Part shown: positions 1 through 9,200 of the stretch, in pieces | Position numbering within the stretch: the stretch's first letter is position 1 | Layout: each line of letters opens with the position of its first letter | Source: Hyphomicrobium sp. | Lineage (GTDB): Bacteria; Pseudomonadota; Alphaproteobacteria; Rhizobiales; Hyphomicrobiaceae | Reading direction: 5' to 3' | Assembly (NCBI GenBank): GCA_013141015.1 | Contig: JABFRT010000001.1 | Coordinates: forward strand, 52,828 to 116,827 | Length of the DNA stretch: 64,000 nt | Translations under genes and position numbers: made by a program | Notes under the pieces: model-generated | Databases searched by the model: none | What the model was told of the DNA's origin: nothing | What the model saw: only the letters and a program-made list of their open reading frames with translations

Positions 1-999
1 GGTGCGGATGCCGGGATCAAGCCCCATCGTCACGCGCGGGCCCGCGGGCGCCGCCAGCAGCAAGTCTTTGAGGTTTGATTTGAACACGTCAATCGCCGCT
101 TTGTCGGCCTCCATTTTGAGGCGCACAAAAGAGTCAGCGGCAAGCGACGAATGCAGCCGGGTTTTCCAGGCGAACTTCGCCGTCTCAACCAGGAAGGCAT
201 CGGCGGGGCGGCCGCGGGCTGCGATGTTCGACGCGGTCATGATCTTCAATTCGGCCGGATGTGTCTGGCCGGTTTCGACGGCGGCATCGAGTTCAAGGTC
301 AAGAATATCTTCATTGCGGCCGCGCAGCAGGGCCAGCGCGCGGTGCGAGGGCATATCGCGGATGGCTTGTGAGAAGTCGAAATAGTCTGAGAACTTTGCA
401 CCATCGGCCTGCCGGCCTTTGCGCACCTTGGAGGTGATGACGCCGTTCGCCCAAAGCCATTGGCGCAAATCGCCGACAAGTTTGGCATTCTCACCGATGC
501 GTTCAATCAATATCGAGCGCGCGCCATCCAGCGCGGCTTTGATATCGGCAACGCCTTTTTCAGCATCGATGAAACGCACAGCTTCCTTGGACGGCTCGAG
601 CGCTGGGTTGCCATGCAGTGCGCCGGCGAGCGGTTCAAGGCCGGCTTCCCGCGCGATCTGGGCTTTGGTGCGCCGCTTCGGCTTGTAAGGCGCATACAAG
701 TCTTCAAGATCGACCTTGCTATCGGCGGCGTTCAACGCGCGCTGGAGTTCAGGCGTCAGCTTGCCCTGCTCGGTGATGCTTTTGAGCACAGCCGCGCGCC
801 GGTCTTCAAGTTCGGTCAGATAGCCAAGCCGCTCTTCAAGCTTGCGCAATTGGGTATCGTCGAGCCCGCCGGTCTTTTCTTTGCGGTAGCGCGCGATGAA
901 CGGCACGGTCGCGCCTTCGCTCAGCAAATCGACTGCCGCTGTAACCTGAGCCGTCTGGACGTTGAGTTCCTTGGCGATGCGGTCATTGATTGAAGACAA
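1..999 (-). CDS. tex: Transcription accessory protein Tex, N-terminal part
   Basis: The 333 codons present match the N-terminal half of Tex, an RNA-binding S1-domain protein that acts on transcription in the cytoplasm. Seen: the family's opening pattern around residues 5-45, including SEGATVPFIARYRKEKTGG, a charged helical segment, the DLYAPYKPKRRTKA stretch, and TMGLDPGIRT at the window edge, which begins the YqgF/RNase H-like domain. The C-terminal part with the HhH and S1 domains lies beyond base 1. I chose a TTG start at 999 because no in-frame ATG fits the family's N-terminus and an AAAAAGG ribosome-binding site lies 8 bases upstream. The start codon is inferred; the identity is firm. 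Confidence 0.93.
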   Translation of the reverse strand, partial: MSSINDRIAKELNVQTAQVTAAVDLLSEGATVPFIARYRKEKTGGLDDTQLRKLEERLGYLTELEDRRAAVLKSITEQGKLTPELQRALNAADSKVDLEDLYAPYKPKRRTKAQIAREAGLEPLAGALHGNPALEPSKEAVRFIDAEKGVADIKAALDGARSILIERIGENAKLVGDLRQWLWANGVITSKVRKGRQADGAKFSDYFDFSQAIRDMPSHRALALLRGRNEDILDLELDAAVETGQTHPAELKIMTASNIAARGRPADAFLVETAKFAWKTRLHSSLAADSFVRLKMEADKAAIDVFKSNLKDLLLAAPAGPRVTMGLDPGIRT

Positions 1000-1372
1000 G
1001 TGACAAACCTTTTTCGTTGCGGTGCTGTGCTTTATTCGATGCTGTGCTTGAAATGCGAACGCGGCTTCACGCCAGCGACACGCAGGACAGCGCCAATCAA
1101 GCACGGATCGGACCGGTAAAAAATCTGTTCTTTTTCCGGGAACGGCGAAATCCGTTTCAGTTCAGTATTTTCATCAAACCACAGGTTAGGGCCGCGCTTT
1201 TCGCTGGCTATGCCGGGATACTGAGGGTTGGGAATTGTTGAGATTGTTGCTGATGCACGCCCAGATAGCGAAGAGTGATAACGCTCAGTTAACTCCATCC
1301 TGGCAAGATCCAGCCGGTTAGCGTCCCTGCCTTCTCCGGTAGGGGGTATGTGTGCTTGTAAGGTGCGTAGCG
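1000..1372. other. Intergenic region between divergent tex and oxidoreductase genes
   Basis: About 370 bases separate two divergently transcribed genes, so promoters for both should be here. I see no convincing coding frame, RNA gene or strong hairpin. The minus-strand frame at 1032-1427 has no recognisable composition or motif. Confidence 0.5.
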
Positions 1373-2689
1373 ATGGATATCGAACTAGCGGTTTATGGCG
1401 TTCCGCTGGCAATGTTCTTTGCTGCATATGGTTTTTCCCGCTCGCGGGAGCATGCGCGTAGCGTCTCGCTGCTGGCCGAATCGCTTGAAGCCGGCCTCGG
1501 CGAACCGCCTACGCTTCACCCCGTCATTGATCTCGCCAAATGCATGGGTTGCGGCAGTTGCGTGTCGGCCTGCCCCGAGGGAGAGATCCTCGGCCTGATC
1601 GACAACAAAGCCACGTTGATCGAACCGGCAGAATGCATCGGTCACGGCGCCTGCAAAGCGGCCTGTCCGTTCGACGCAATCTCATTGGTGTTCGGCACAG
1701 AAACGCGCGGCGTGGAATTGCCAGTGGTCGGGCCCGATTTTCAGACCAATGTCAAAGGACTGTATATTGCCGGCGAACTTGGCGGAATGGGCCTTATCCG
1801 AAACGCCATCGAGCAGGGCCGCCAAGCCCTGAACGCGATAGCGGCACGCAAGGACGCCACGACCGCCAACATGCTCGACGTTTTTATCGTTGGCGCGGGG
1901 CCGGCTGGCATGTCGGCAAGTCTCGGTGCGCTGGAAAAGAAGATGCGCTGCGTGACCGTGGAACAGGAAGAGCTCGGCGGCACAGTTGCTCACTTCCCGC
2001 GCGGTAAACTGGTGATGACGCAACCCGCCACGCTGCCACTCGTCGGCAAGATGAGCTTCCGCGAGGTATCCAAAGAGGCACTGTTAGACTTCTGGCAGCA
2101 GTCCGTGCGCAAAACCGGCTTAAAAATTCAATTCGGCGAACGCGTCGAGGAAATCCGGCCCTTGGGCCCCAACAAGGGCTTCGAAATCCGCACCACCTCG
2201 GGCGCCTATACGTCCAACACCGTGCTCCTGACCATCGGCCGCCGTGGCACACCAAGAAAGCTCGGAGTACCTGGTGAAGACCAGTCCAAAGTGGTCTACC
2301 GTCTGATAGATCCCGCCCAATACGCTGGCCAGAACGTGCTCGTGGTCGGCGGCGGCGATAGCGCCATTGAAGCGGCGAACGCCCTTGCCGGCGAGCCTGG
2401 CACGACGGTCACTTTATCATATCGCAGTGGTGCATTCGCGCGATGCAAACCAAAAAACCGCGCCAAGATCGAGGCGAACCGAAGCGAAGGCCGGGTCAAC
2501 GTCGTGCTCAACTCAACCGTCAAGAGCATCTCGGATCGCTCCGTCGTTTTGACCCGCAAACTGGATGACGGTGCACGCACTGTAGAAATCAAGAATGACG
2601 TGGTCATTGTCTGCGCTGGCGGCATCCTGCCATCCGACTTTCTCCGCAAAATCGGCATTGAAGTTGAGACGAAATATGGCACGCACTAA
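1373..2689 (+). CDS. Fe-S/FAD NAD(P)-binding oxidoreductase with ferredoxin domain
   Basis: A 438-residue flavoprotein that probably moves electrons between NAD(P)H and a cytochrome partner. Seen in order: an N-terminal hydrophobic helix (residues 3-21); a ferredoxin domain with a complete CxxCxxCxxxCP motif at C57/C60/C63/C67 and a second motif at 88-98 in which the second Cys is His (CIGHGACKAACP); a short segment like the C-terminal FAD-contact motif of thioredoxin reductases (about 128-158); a GAGPAG FAD-binding loop at 174-179; and a VVGGGDSAIE pyridine-nucleotide loop near 325. The ATG at 1373 has AAGG upstream; a GTG at 1352 is possible. The stop overlaps the start of the ankyrin gene, so the two are probably co-translated. 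They converge on the multiheme cytochrome operon, and I infer a functional link. Substrate unknown. Confidence 0.8.
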   Translation: MDIELAVYGVPLAMFFAAYGFSRSREHARSVSLLAESLEAGLGEPPTLHPVIDLAKCMGCGSCVSACPEGEILGLIDNKATLIEPAECIGHGACKAACPFDAISLVFGTETRGVELPVVGPDFQTNVKGLYIAGELGGMGLIRNAIEQGRQALNAIAARKDATTANMLDVFIVGAGPAGMSASLGALEKKMRCVTVEQEELGGTVAHFPRGKLVMTQPATLPLVGKMSFREVSKEALLDFWQQSVRKTGLKIQFGERVEEIRPLGPNKGFEIRTTSGAYTSNTVLLTIGRRGTPRKLGVPGEDQSKVVYRLIDPAQYAGQNVLVVGGGDSAIEAANALAGEPGTTVTLSYRSGAFARCKPKNRAKIEANRSEGRVNVVLNSTVKSISDRSVVLTRKLDDGARTVEIKNDVVIVCAGGILPSDFLRKIGIEVETKYGTH

Positions 2690-3776
2690 ATCACATCAAG
2701 CCGGGCTGATAGCCTGCACACTGGCGCTTTCGGTGCTTGTTCATCTGGTGCCGGTGCACGCCGAGCCGGGCGTTACGACTTACTTTGGCAACACGACCAG
2801 TGTTGCCCCTCTGATTGAGGCTACGGCTTTCGGGCAGGCTAACCGGGTTGCTGAACTCCTCACCACGACGCCCGATGCCGTCGATGCCGTCGATGCCGTC
2901 GATGCCACCGGCAATTCTGCGCTCAATATCGCTGCTGCGCGCGGCCATGTCGCAATTGCAAAGCTGCTGATTGAGGCGGGAGCTAAAGCCGATCTAGCCA
3001 ATGCGCGGCTTGAAACGCCCCTCGCTCAGGCTGCAGCCTACGGGCACACCGCGATCATCAGGCTGCTGGGCGCGAAAAGCGCAATGATCAATCAGCCGAC
3101 GATCGCAGGCCTAACCCCACTCGCGCTTGCTGCCACGCGGTGTCATGACGGAGCCATTGCCGCGTTGTTGAAAGCCGGCGCCGCCGTCAACGCACCAGCC
3201 GGAAAAGAGCGGCAGACTGCGCTTATGATTGCTTCCCAGCATTGCGACGAGAAAACCCTCGCTGAGATTCTGCATTCGTCATCAACGCGGACGGCTGCCC
3301 TCGCCGCCCGCGATAGCAAAGGACGCACCGCGCTGTGGCATGCCGCAAACGCCGGCAATTACGCTGCACTGGCCATTTTGCTGCCGGCTGGCGCCAGCGT
3401 GAATGCTGCTGATGATGCCGGTGAGACGCCATTGCACCGCGCGGTTGCGCACCCTGCAGTGGCGACGCTGCTGCTGTCTAAGGGGGCAGACGCAGAAACG
3501 CCATCACGTGATGGCACGACGCCGCTTCTATGCGCGGCGGCAACTGGTGTACGTGGGGTTCTGGAGGCCTTGCTGAAGCATGGAGCGGCCGTCAACAGCC
3601 GCAATCAGCATGGACAAACAGCCCTCATGGTTGCGGCATCGGCAGGTCGAGCGGAGGCCGTGCAGGTGTTGCTCGAGGCCGGCGCAAATCGTTCGCTTCG
3701 CAACCTCCGGCGGGAATCCGCTGTCGAAATCGCGGACAAGAACGGCCACAAAACCATCGCGTCGGCGCTGCGCTGA
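2676..3776 (+). CDS. Secreted ankyrin-repeat protein
   Basis: A 366-residue protein with a clear Sec signal peptide (basic start, hydrophobic core, cleavage near VHA-EP at about residue 30), followed by nine or ten ankyrin repeats filling the rest; the helix signatures xTPLxxAAxxG and xxLLxxGAxxN recur about every 33 residues. It should be periplasmic and act through protein contacts. The ATG at 2676 lies inside the end of the upstream oxidoreductase gene (14-base overlap), which implies translational coupling; an upstream in-frame start would lose the signal peptide. A run of DAV codons at 2874-2906 is a 9-base tandem repeat. The gene ends 30 bases from the converging porin gene. Role inferred only: a scaffold or regulator for the neighbouring cytochromes. 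Confidence 0.8.
   Translation: MARTKSHQAGLIACTLALSVLVHLVPVHAEPGVTTYFGNTTSVAPLIEATAFGQANRVAELLTTTPDAVDAVDAVDATGNSALNIAAARGHVAIAKLLIEAGAKADLANARLETPLAQAAAYGHTAIIRLLGAKSAMINQPTIAGLTPLALAATRCHDGAIAALLKAGAAVNAPAGKERQTALMIASQHCDEKTLAEILHSSSTRTAALAARDSKGRTALWHAANAGNYAALAILLPAGASVNAADDAGETPLHRAVAHPAVATLLLSKGADAETPSRDGTTPLLCAAATGVRGVLEALLKHGAAVNSRNQHGQTALMVAASAGRAEAVQVLLEAGANRSLRNLRRESAVEIADKNGHKTIASALR
2874..2906 (+). repeat. 9-base coding tandem repeat, 3.7 copies
   Basis: The unit GATGCCGTC is repeated three times plus six bases in the ankyrin gene, encoding D-A-V repeats in the first inter-repeat loop. Slippage here would change length without breaking the frame. Confidence 0.85.
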
Positions 3777-3806
3777 CGTCTGGGGCGTTAGTATCAGGCG
3801 AGGCTT

Positions 3807-6149
3807 TTACCGGCTGGAATTGAAGTCGTACCGCAAACCACTGAGCAGCAGCAGCTCAGTCTCGTTTTCTTCGCCGCGGGCGGTTTCGCGCGTTGTCCAT
3901 CGTTTGCCGATTTCGAATTCCAACTGAACGTTCTGCGCGAAATTGTACGAAGTGCGAAGCATGGGATGGATGACGTATTCCTCACTGTGGTCGTTCGTGT
4001 AGCCGGCGTATCCAAGACGCAATGATGGGCCGACATGCCAATTCGGATCGCTCATAGGCATCCGTATGGACGCTTCAAACAACGTCCGCGCGGCCGATTG
4101 CGTGGCTGCATAGCGCACGGTTCCGGTGATCGAGTCATTTTCGCGCAGAACGTCCGTGGCCATCAGCTGCAACATCGTATAGGTATCCCAACCCGTGGAA
4201 GGGGTCGCCGCCACGCCGCCCGATTCGGGCAGTGATGCCATGTTGGCGACTGTCACTTCTCCGGTGATTTGCAGCTTTTCTTGAATGTAGCGCGAGTAGG
4301 AAATGCTGGCGAAGGTGCTGATGGGTGTTCGGTCCCGCGCCAAGCTCTCGATTTCCTGTGTCGTGTAGCGCCCCAGTAGATCCTGCAACGAAGTTTCAAC
4401 TTGCCCCTGGAGTGCATTGCTTACAAAAAGTGTCGGTGAGCGGCGATAATCAAGCATTGCAGTCAGCGATGACTTGTCTTCGAAGTTAAGCGTGCCGCTG
4501 CCAAGCAGACTGTTGATCTCGCCGAAATAGACGTCGTAGTCCATCGAGCCGAAACCATATCCGGTGTCGTCCACATAGCGTGCCTCAGCGCCGATGGCCC
4601 GCCGCTCAAGGAAATCGCCAGCCTCTTGTTGAACAACGAATGCGCCAACATCCAACTTCTTGCTGAACGTATAGTCGGCGCTTGCACCAAAGAAGGCTCT
4701 GTCGAATTGAAACGGCTGATCGTTGGCGCGTTCGACCGGTCCGCCGCCGTAAAACCGCATCATCCAGTCGGCTGCAACCGGCATCGTCAGGATCCCACCG
4801 TCGAAGCGCCCAAGCACGCCGCCGCCATAGTGCGTCTGGCGCCCGACTCGCAAACTCGTGCCGCTTTCCTTGTGTTTTCCTTCGAAGGTCAACGTCGAAA
4901 TGCGCGCTTCATCCTCAGTATCGGTAAAGCGCTTTTCGTGCGACGCAGACACGTGAACTGTGGCCCGATAGAACGGATTGTTGGCCTCACCTTCGTAATC
5001 GCCAAGCGACAAGATGCTGTTGCGATACACCCGGTTGATGCTTTCCTTGTCCCATCCGTTCTGCAAATTTGGACGGACGAAGAAATCGCGTCCTCCTTGG
5101 TTCAAGTTGTAATATGCTGATGCGCTTCCCGATTGCTGGAAGGTCCAGGCATCAGGCGGCTGTGCAGGCGGGGCTTTGTCGTCGGAGAGGCTCGGACGCA
5201 GGTCCCCGCCATTTGCAGCGCTCGGCGTAGCCGTTAGCCTGTCTTGAAGTTTAACGGTGCCATGCGCAGCTGTGGCTGCTGGCGTGGGCGGTGGCTTGAT
5301 CTGCTCGCGCTTATCTAGTGCCGCCAGCCGCTTCTGAACGCGCGCATTTCCCTCGCCCTTTGGAAACTGCCTCAGATAGTTTTGATATTCGGCTCTTGCA
5401 TGAGCCAGATGGCCCTTTTGTTCCTGCGCTACGCCGAGAAGTTCAAGCCCTTCAGCCAGTTGCTTGGTCGTGCCAGCTTCAGTCACCCGCGTCAGCAGTG
5501 CGATGGCCCGGTCGTAGTCGGCTTTGGCCATTGCCGCACGGGCATCCGCGATGTCGATATCAAGCGGCGTCAAGCCCGGCTTGCCAAGGATTTTGGGCAC
5601 ACTGGAGGCCGCTGCCGCATCATCCATTTCTGGCTTGCAGCTGGAGTTGGGCGTGCGGCCCGCAATGGCGATCAAAAGCGCACGCGCATCCTTTGCAGGT
5701 GCAACGCGAAACGCCACCGCATGCCGGAAATAGACGCTGAGCGTCTGCTCCTGCCCGCTGCTTTCCAACTCGATGCTGCCGATTGCCGCCTGTGCGCTCG
5801 CTGGTGCCCCGGTCTGCTCGCGCCGTACGGTGGGCTTGCCGGTCGATTTTGCGGGTTCATTGGCGACAGCCGCCTTGTCCCCCTGCGCCACAACCGGCCG
5901 GTCAAGAAGCTCAAGATTTATGCGCAGTTCATCGCCCGACGCCTCGTGGAAATGGCTGCGCATCTGCACGCGGCTGTAGAATTCAATGCGGAGAATGGAG
6001 CACGCCCCGCGCTCAACTATTGTCGCGCCCGCCAAATTATGGTCGGCGATGATCTGCGCATCTGCCGGCATTGCCCAAAGCGCAGCGATGCCGGCCGCCA
6101 AAACCGGCCCGCGTGCCAACCGTAAGACTTGGGATCGCTGTAAATCCAC
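3807..6149 (-). CDS. Outer-membrane beta-barrel protein with N-terminal AMIN-like and TPR regions
   Basis: A 780-residue protein. Seen: a signal peptide (about 1-32, ending in ADAQ); an N-terminal beta-rich region to about 190 that resembles envelope AMIN-type domains; TPR-like helices at about 200-290 (ARAAMAKADYDRAIALL, LEGLELLGVAQEQKGHLAHARAEY); a proline-rich linker; then about 430 residues of alternating aromatic/polar strands typical of a large outer-membrane barrel (340-780). It starts with GTG at 6149 and lies 111 bases after the 77-heme cytochrome on the same strand. By context it is a candidate for the porin sleeve of a porin-cytochrome conduit, with the TPR part docking periplasmic partners. 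The C-terminal residue is Arg rather than the usual aromatic. Alternative: a cellulose/exopolysaccharide-type secretin such as a BcsC relative, but no polysaccharide genes are nearby. Confidence 0.7.
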   Translation of the reverse strand: MDLQRSQVLRLARGPVLAAGIAALWAMPADAQIIADHNLAGATIVERGACSILRIEFYSRVQMRSHFHEASGDELRINLELLDRPVVAQGDKAAVANEPAKSTGKPTVRREQTGAPASAQAAIGSIELESSGQEQTLSVYFRHAVAFRVAPAKDARALLIAIAGRTPNSSCKPEMDDAAAASSVPKILGKPGLTPLDIDIADARAAMAKADYDRAIALLTRVTEAGTTKQLAEGLELLGVAQEQKGHLAHARAEYQNYLRQFPKGEGNARVQKRLAALDKREQIKPPPTPAATAAHGTVKLQDRLTATPSAANGGDLRPSLSDDKAPPAQPPDAWTFQQSGSASAYYNLNQGGRDFFVRPNLQNGWDKESINRVYRNSILSLGDYEGEANNPFYRATVHVSASHEKRFTDTEDEARISTLTFEGKHKESGTSLRVGRQTHYGGGVLGRFDGGILTMPVAADWMMRFYGGGPVERANDQPFQFDRAFFGASADYTFSKKLDVGAFVVQQEAGDFLERRAIGAEARYVDDTGYGFGSMDYDVYFGEINSLLGSGTLNFEDKSSLTAMLDYRRSPTLFVSNALQGQVETSLQDLLGRYTTQEIESLARDRTPISTFASISYSRYIQEKLQITGEVTVANMASLPESGGVAATPSTGWDTYTMLQLMATDVLRENDSITGTVRYAATQSAARTLFEASIRMPMSDPNWHVGPSLRLGYAGYTNDHSEEYVIHPMLRTSYNFAQNVQLEFEIGKRWTTRETARGEENETELLLLSGLRYDFNSSR

Positions 6150-6260
6150 GTCTGCAAACCGATCTATGACCTCAGATCAAGAGGTCGCAAGATTCGGTTC
6201 ACAAGCGGTTAATCCGTGAGCTTACTTTGGCCAGCGTCTACCGGACGTCATCGCCCGGCT

Positions 6261-9200
6261 CTACCAAGATGACTTGTTGGCGCGGTGCTCACCCGTTTTG
6301 GACTTACTAATCTTGGTCAAGGTGCTGTCGGTGTATTGATGGCACGCACCCGCGCAATCTCTGAGATCGCTCACCGTGTACAAAACGCTGCCGTACTTCT
6401 TGTGCGCACTCGGTTTGAAGTCAGACGCGTGGCATCCGGCGCAACTGCGGGCGTATGCTGGCGTCCGCCATGTCACGGCCTCAGCGTTGGTTGTATGGCA
6501 GCTCTTACAAGTCAGCGAGCCTGCGTGGTCGCCCGGATATCCAGATGATGTATGCCTGAACGTTGACGGCTTCCAGACCGTGTTCACATGGCAGTAGTCG
6601 CAATTCCGGGTCGTTATGAAGTGGGTTGCGGTCTTGCCGGTCGCTTTGGCCCCGGTATGACAGACCGAGCAAGCTGCTGCCGCGTAGGTATGATTAAACG
6701 TTGCCGGCAACCAACCCGCCGTCTTGTGGCATGCGCTGCATTCGCCAGTTACCGGCAGATGCGTCGCAGATTTGCCCGGCGCCTTGGTGCCGTTGTGGCA
6801 GGAACTGCAAGAGCCAACGACTTGCGTGTGATCGACGCGCGTCGCAGGCTTAAACGTTGTCGTGTTGTGACAATTGACGCAGGCTGTTGTCGAGGCGATA
6901 TGCGTCACCGGCTTGCCTTTGGCGGCAGTGCCGTTGTGGCAGGTGACGCAGGCCGACGATGTTTGCGTATGGTCCATGCGTGCCGGCTTGAAGGCCGTGG
7001 TCGTATGGCAAGATGCGCACGCTGTCGTCGTAGGGATGTGGCCGGCCTTTTTGCCCTTGGCAACGGTGCCGTTGTGGCAGGCCGCGCATGTCCCGACGAC
7101 TTGCGTGTGGTCGACTTTCGTCACAGGCTTGAACGCCGTCGTCGTGTGGCACGCCGCGCAATTGGTCGATGACGCGATGTGGGCCGCGGTCTTACCCTTG
7201 GCAATCGTTCCGTTGTGACAGGTCACGCACGTGCCGGAGACTTGGCTGTGGTCGACCTTCGATGCCGGTTTGAACGCCGTGGTCGTGTGGCAACTGGCGC
7301 ATGCTGTGGTTGAATTGATGTGCGTTGGCGTTTTGCCTTTGGCAATCGACCCGTTGTGGCATGTGGCGCAAGCGCCGGTCACTTGAGAGTGTTCGACGCG
7401 TGTGGCCGGCTTGAACGACACGGTGTTGTGGCATGACTGACATGCCGTGGTCGATGCAATGTGCGTCGCGTGTTTGCCCTTTGCCGTCGTACCGTTGTGG
7501 CAGGTGACGCAACCTGACGTCACGCCGGTGTGATCGAACTTCGTCGCTGGTTTGAACGCCACCGTTGAGTGGCATGCGCTGCAATTCGACGTCGTGACGA
7601 CATGGCCAGCATTCTTGCCCCTGGCAATCGTGCCGTTGTGGCAGGCCGTACAAAGCCCCATGACCTGGCTGTGATCGACCTTTGTTGCGGGCTTCCAGGC
7701 CGTCTGTACGTGGCACGCCTGGCACGCGGTGGTCGAAGCAATGTGCTTCGCTGTTTTCCCGGATGCATTGGTTCCGTTGTGGCAAACCGAGCATGGCGCG
7801 ACGGTCGTCTTGGCGTGTGTAAACGTGCTGGGCTTGAACGCGGCCGTCGTGTGGCACGCTTCGCAATTCGTGCCGGATGAAATGTGTGTTGCCGGCTTCG
7901 GGCTTGCGTAAACGCCGTTGTGGCAGGTCGCACAGCCCGTCGTGATGCCGGTATGATTGAACGGCGTCGGCTTCCAAGCGGCCGTGGAGGTGTGGCACGT
8001 TTCGCAGGCTTTTGCCGTCGGAACATGCGTGGTGGGCTTGCCAGTGGCAGATGTACCGTTGTGGCAGCTTGCGCATCCCGAAGTCACGTCGGTATGGCCG
8101 AACTTCGCGGGTTTGAAAGCATTGGTGGTATGGCAGACTTCGCATCCCTGGGCAGTCGCGATGTGCGTTGCGTGTTTGCCCTTCGCCGTGGTGCCGTTGT
8201 GGCAGGTGGCGCAACCAGCCACGATGCCGGTGTGAACGAATTTCGCCGGCTTAAATGCTGCCGTCGTATGGCACAGCTCACACGGCTGGGCCGTGGCAAT
8301 GTGGTTGGCGTCTTTTCCGGTTGCCGTCGCGCCGTTGTGGCAGGTGGCGCAGCCGGTCGTGATGCCCGTGTGGCTGAACGCGGCGGGAACCCAGCCGGTT
8401 ATCTTGTGGCAGGTTTCGCAAGCCTTCGTGGTCGGCACGTGCGTTGCTGCTTTGCCGGTCGCAGACTTTCCGTTATGGCAAGACGCGCAATTGCCGGTGA
8501 TGCCGGTGTGCTTGAACACGGTTGGCTTCCAAGCCGTTTTGACATGGCAAGTTTCGCACGGCTGCGTTGTCGGCAGATGGGTCGCGTGCTTGCCAACGGC
8601 CGCTTTGCCGTTGTGGCAAGAGGCGCAATTTCCGGTAATGCCGGTGTGATTGAACACGGTCGGCTTCCATGCCGCTATGACGTGGCAGGTCTCGCACGGC
8701 TGTGCTGTCGGGATGTGACCGGCTTTTTTGCCGATGGCGTTGCTGCCGTTGTGGCACGACGCGCAATTGCCGGTGACGCCGGTGTGCTTGAACGACGTCG
8801 GCAACCAGCCCGTCGTCTTGTGGCAGGTCTCGCACGACTGCGTGGCCGGAATATGCGTTGCGCTCTTGCCGGTTGCCGCCGTGCCGTTGTGGCAGCTGCT
8901 GCAGTTGTTCGTAATGCCTGTGTGGTTGAACACGGTCGGCTTCCAAGCAGAAGTCGAATGGCAGGTCTCACACGGCTGCGCTGTTGGCATATGCGTGGCC
9001 GTCTTGCCCTTGGCGGTGGTGCCGTTGTGGCACGTGGTGCAGCCCGTGCTGATGCCGACGTGGTTGAAGAATGACGGACGCCAACCTGTCGTGGCGTGGC
9101 ACGTTTCGCAGGCTTGCGTGGTCGGAATATGCTTCGCGGCCTTGCCCTTCGCCGTGGTGCCGTTGTGGCAGGTGGCGCAACCAGCCACGATGCCGGTGTG

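Noticed and set aside
1032..1427. Minus-strand frame of 131 codons
   Set aside because: No motif, no ribosome-binding site, and it overlaps the start of the oxidoreductase gene.
3143..3749. Several minus-strand frames over the ankyrin gene
   Set aside because: Antisense shadows of the plus-strand ankyrin repeats.
7884..9074. Long plus-strand frame of about 396 codons in the cytochrome region
   Set aside because: It mirrors the repeat structure of the minus-strand gene and has no independent motif or ribosome-binding site.
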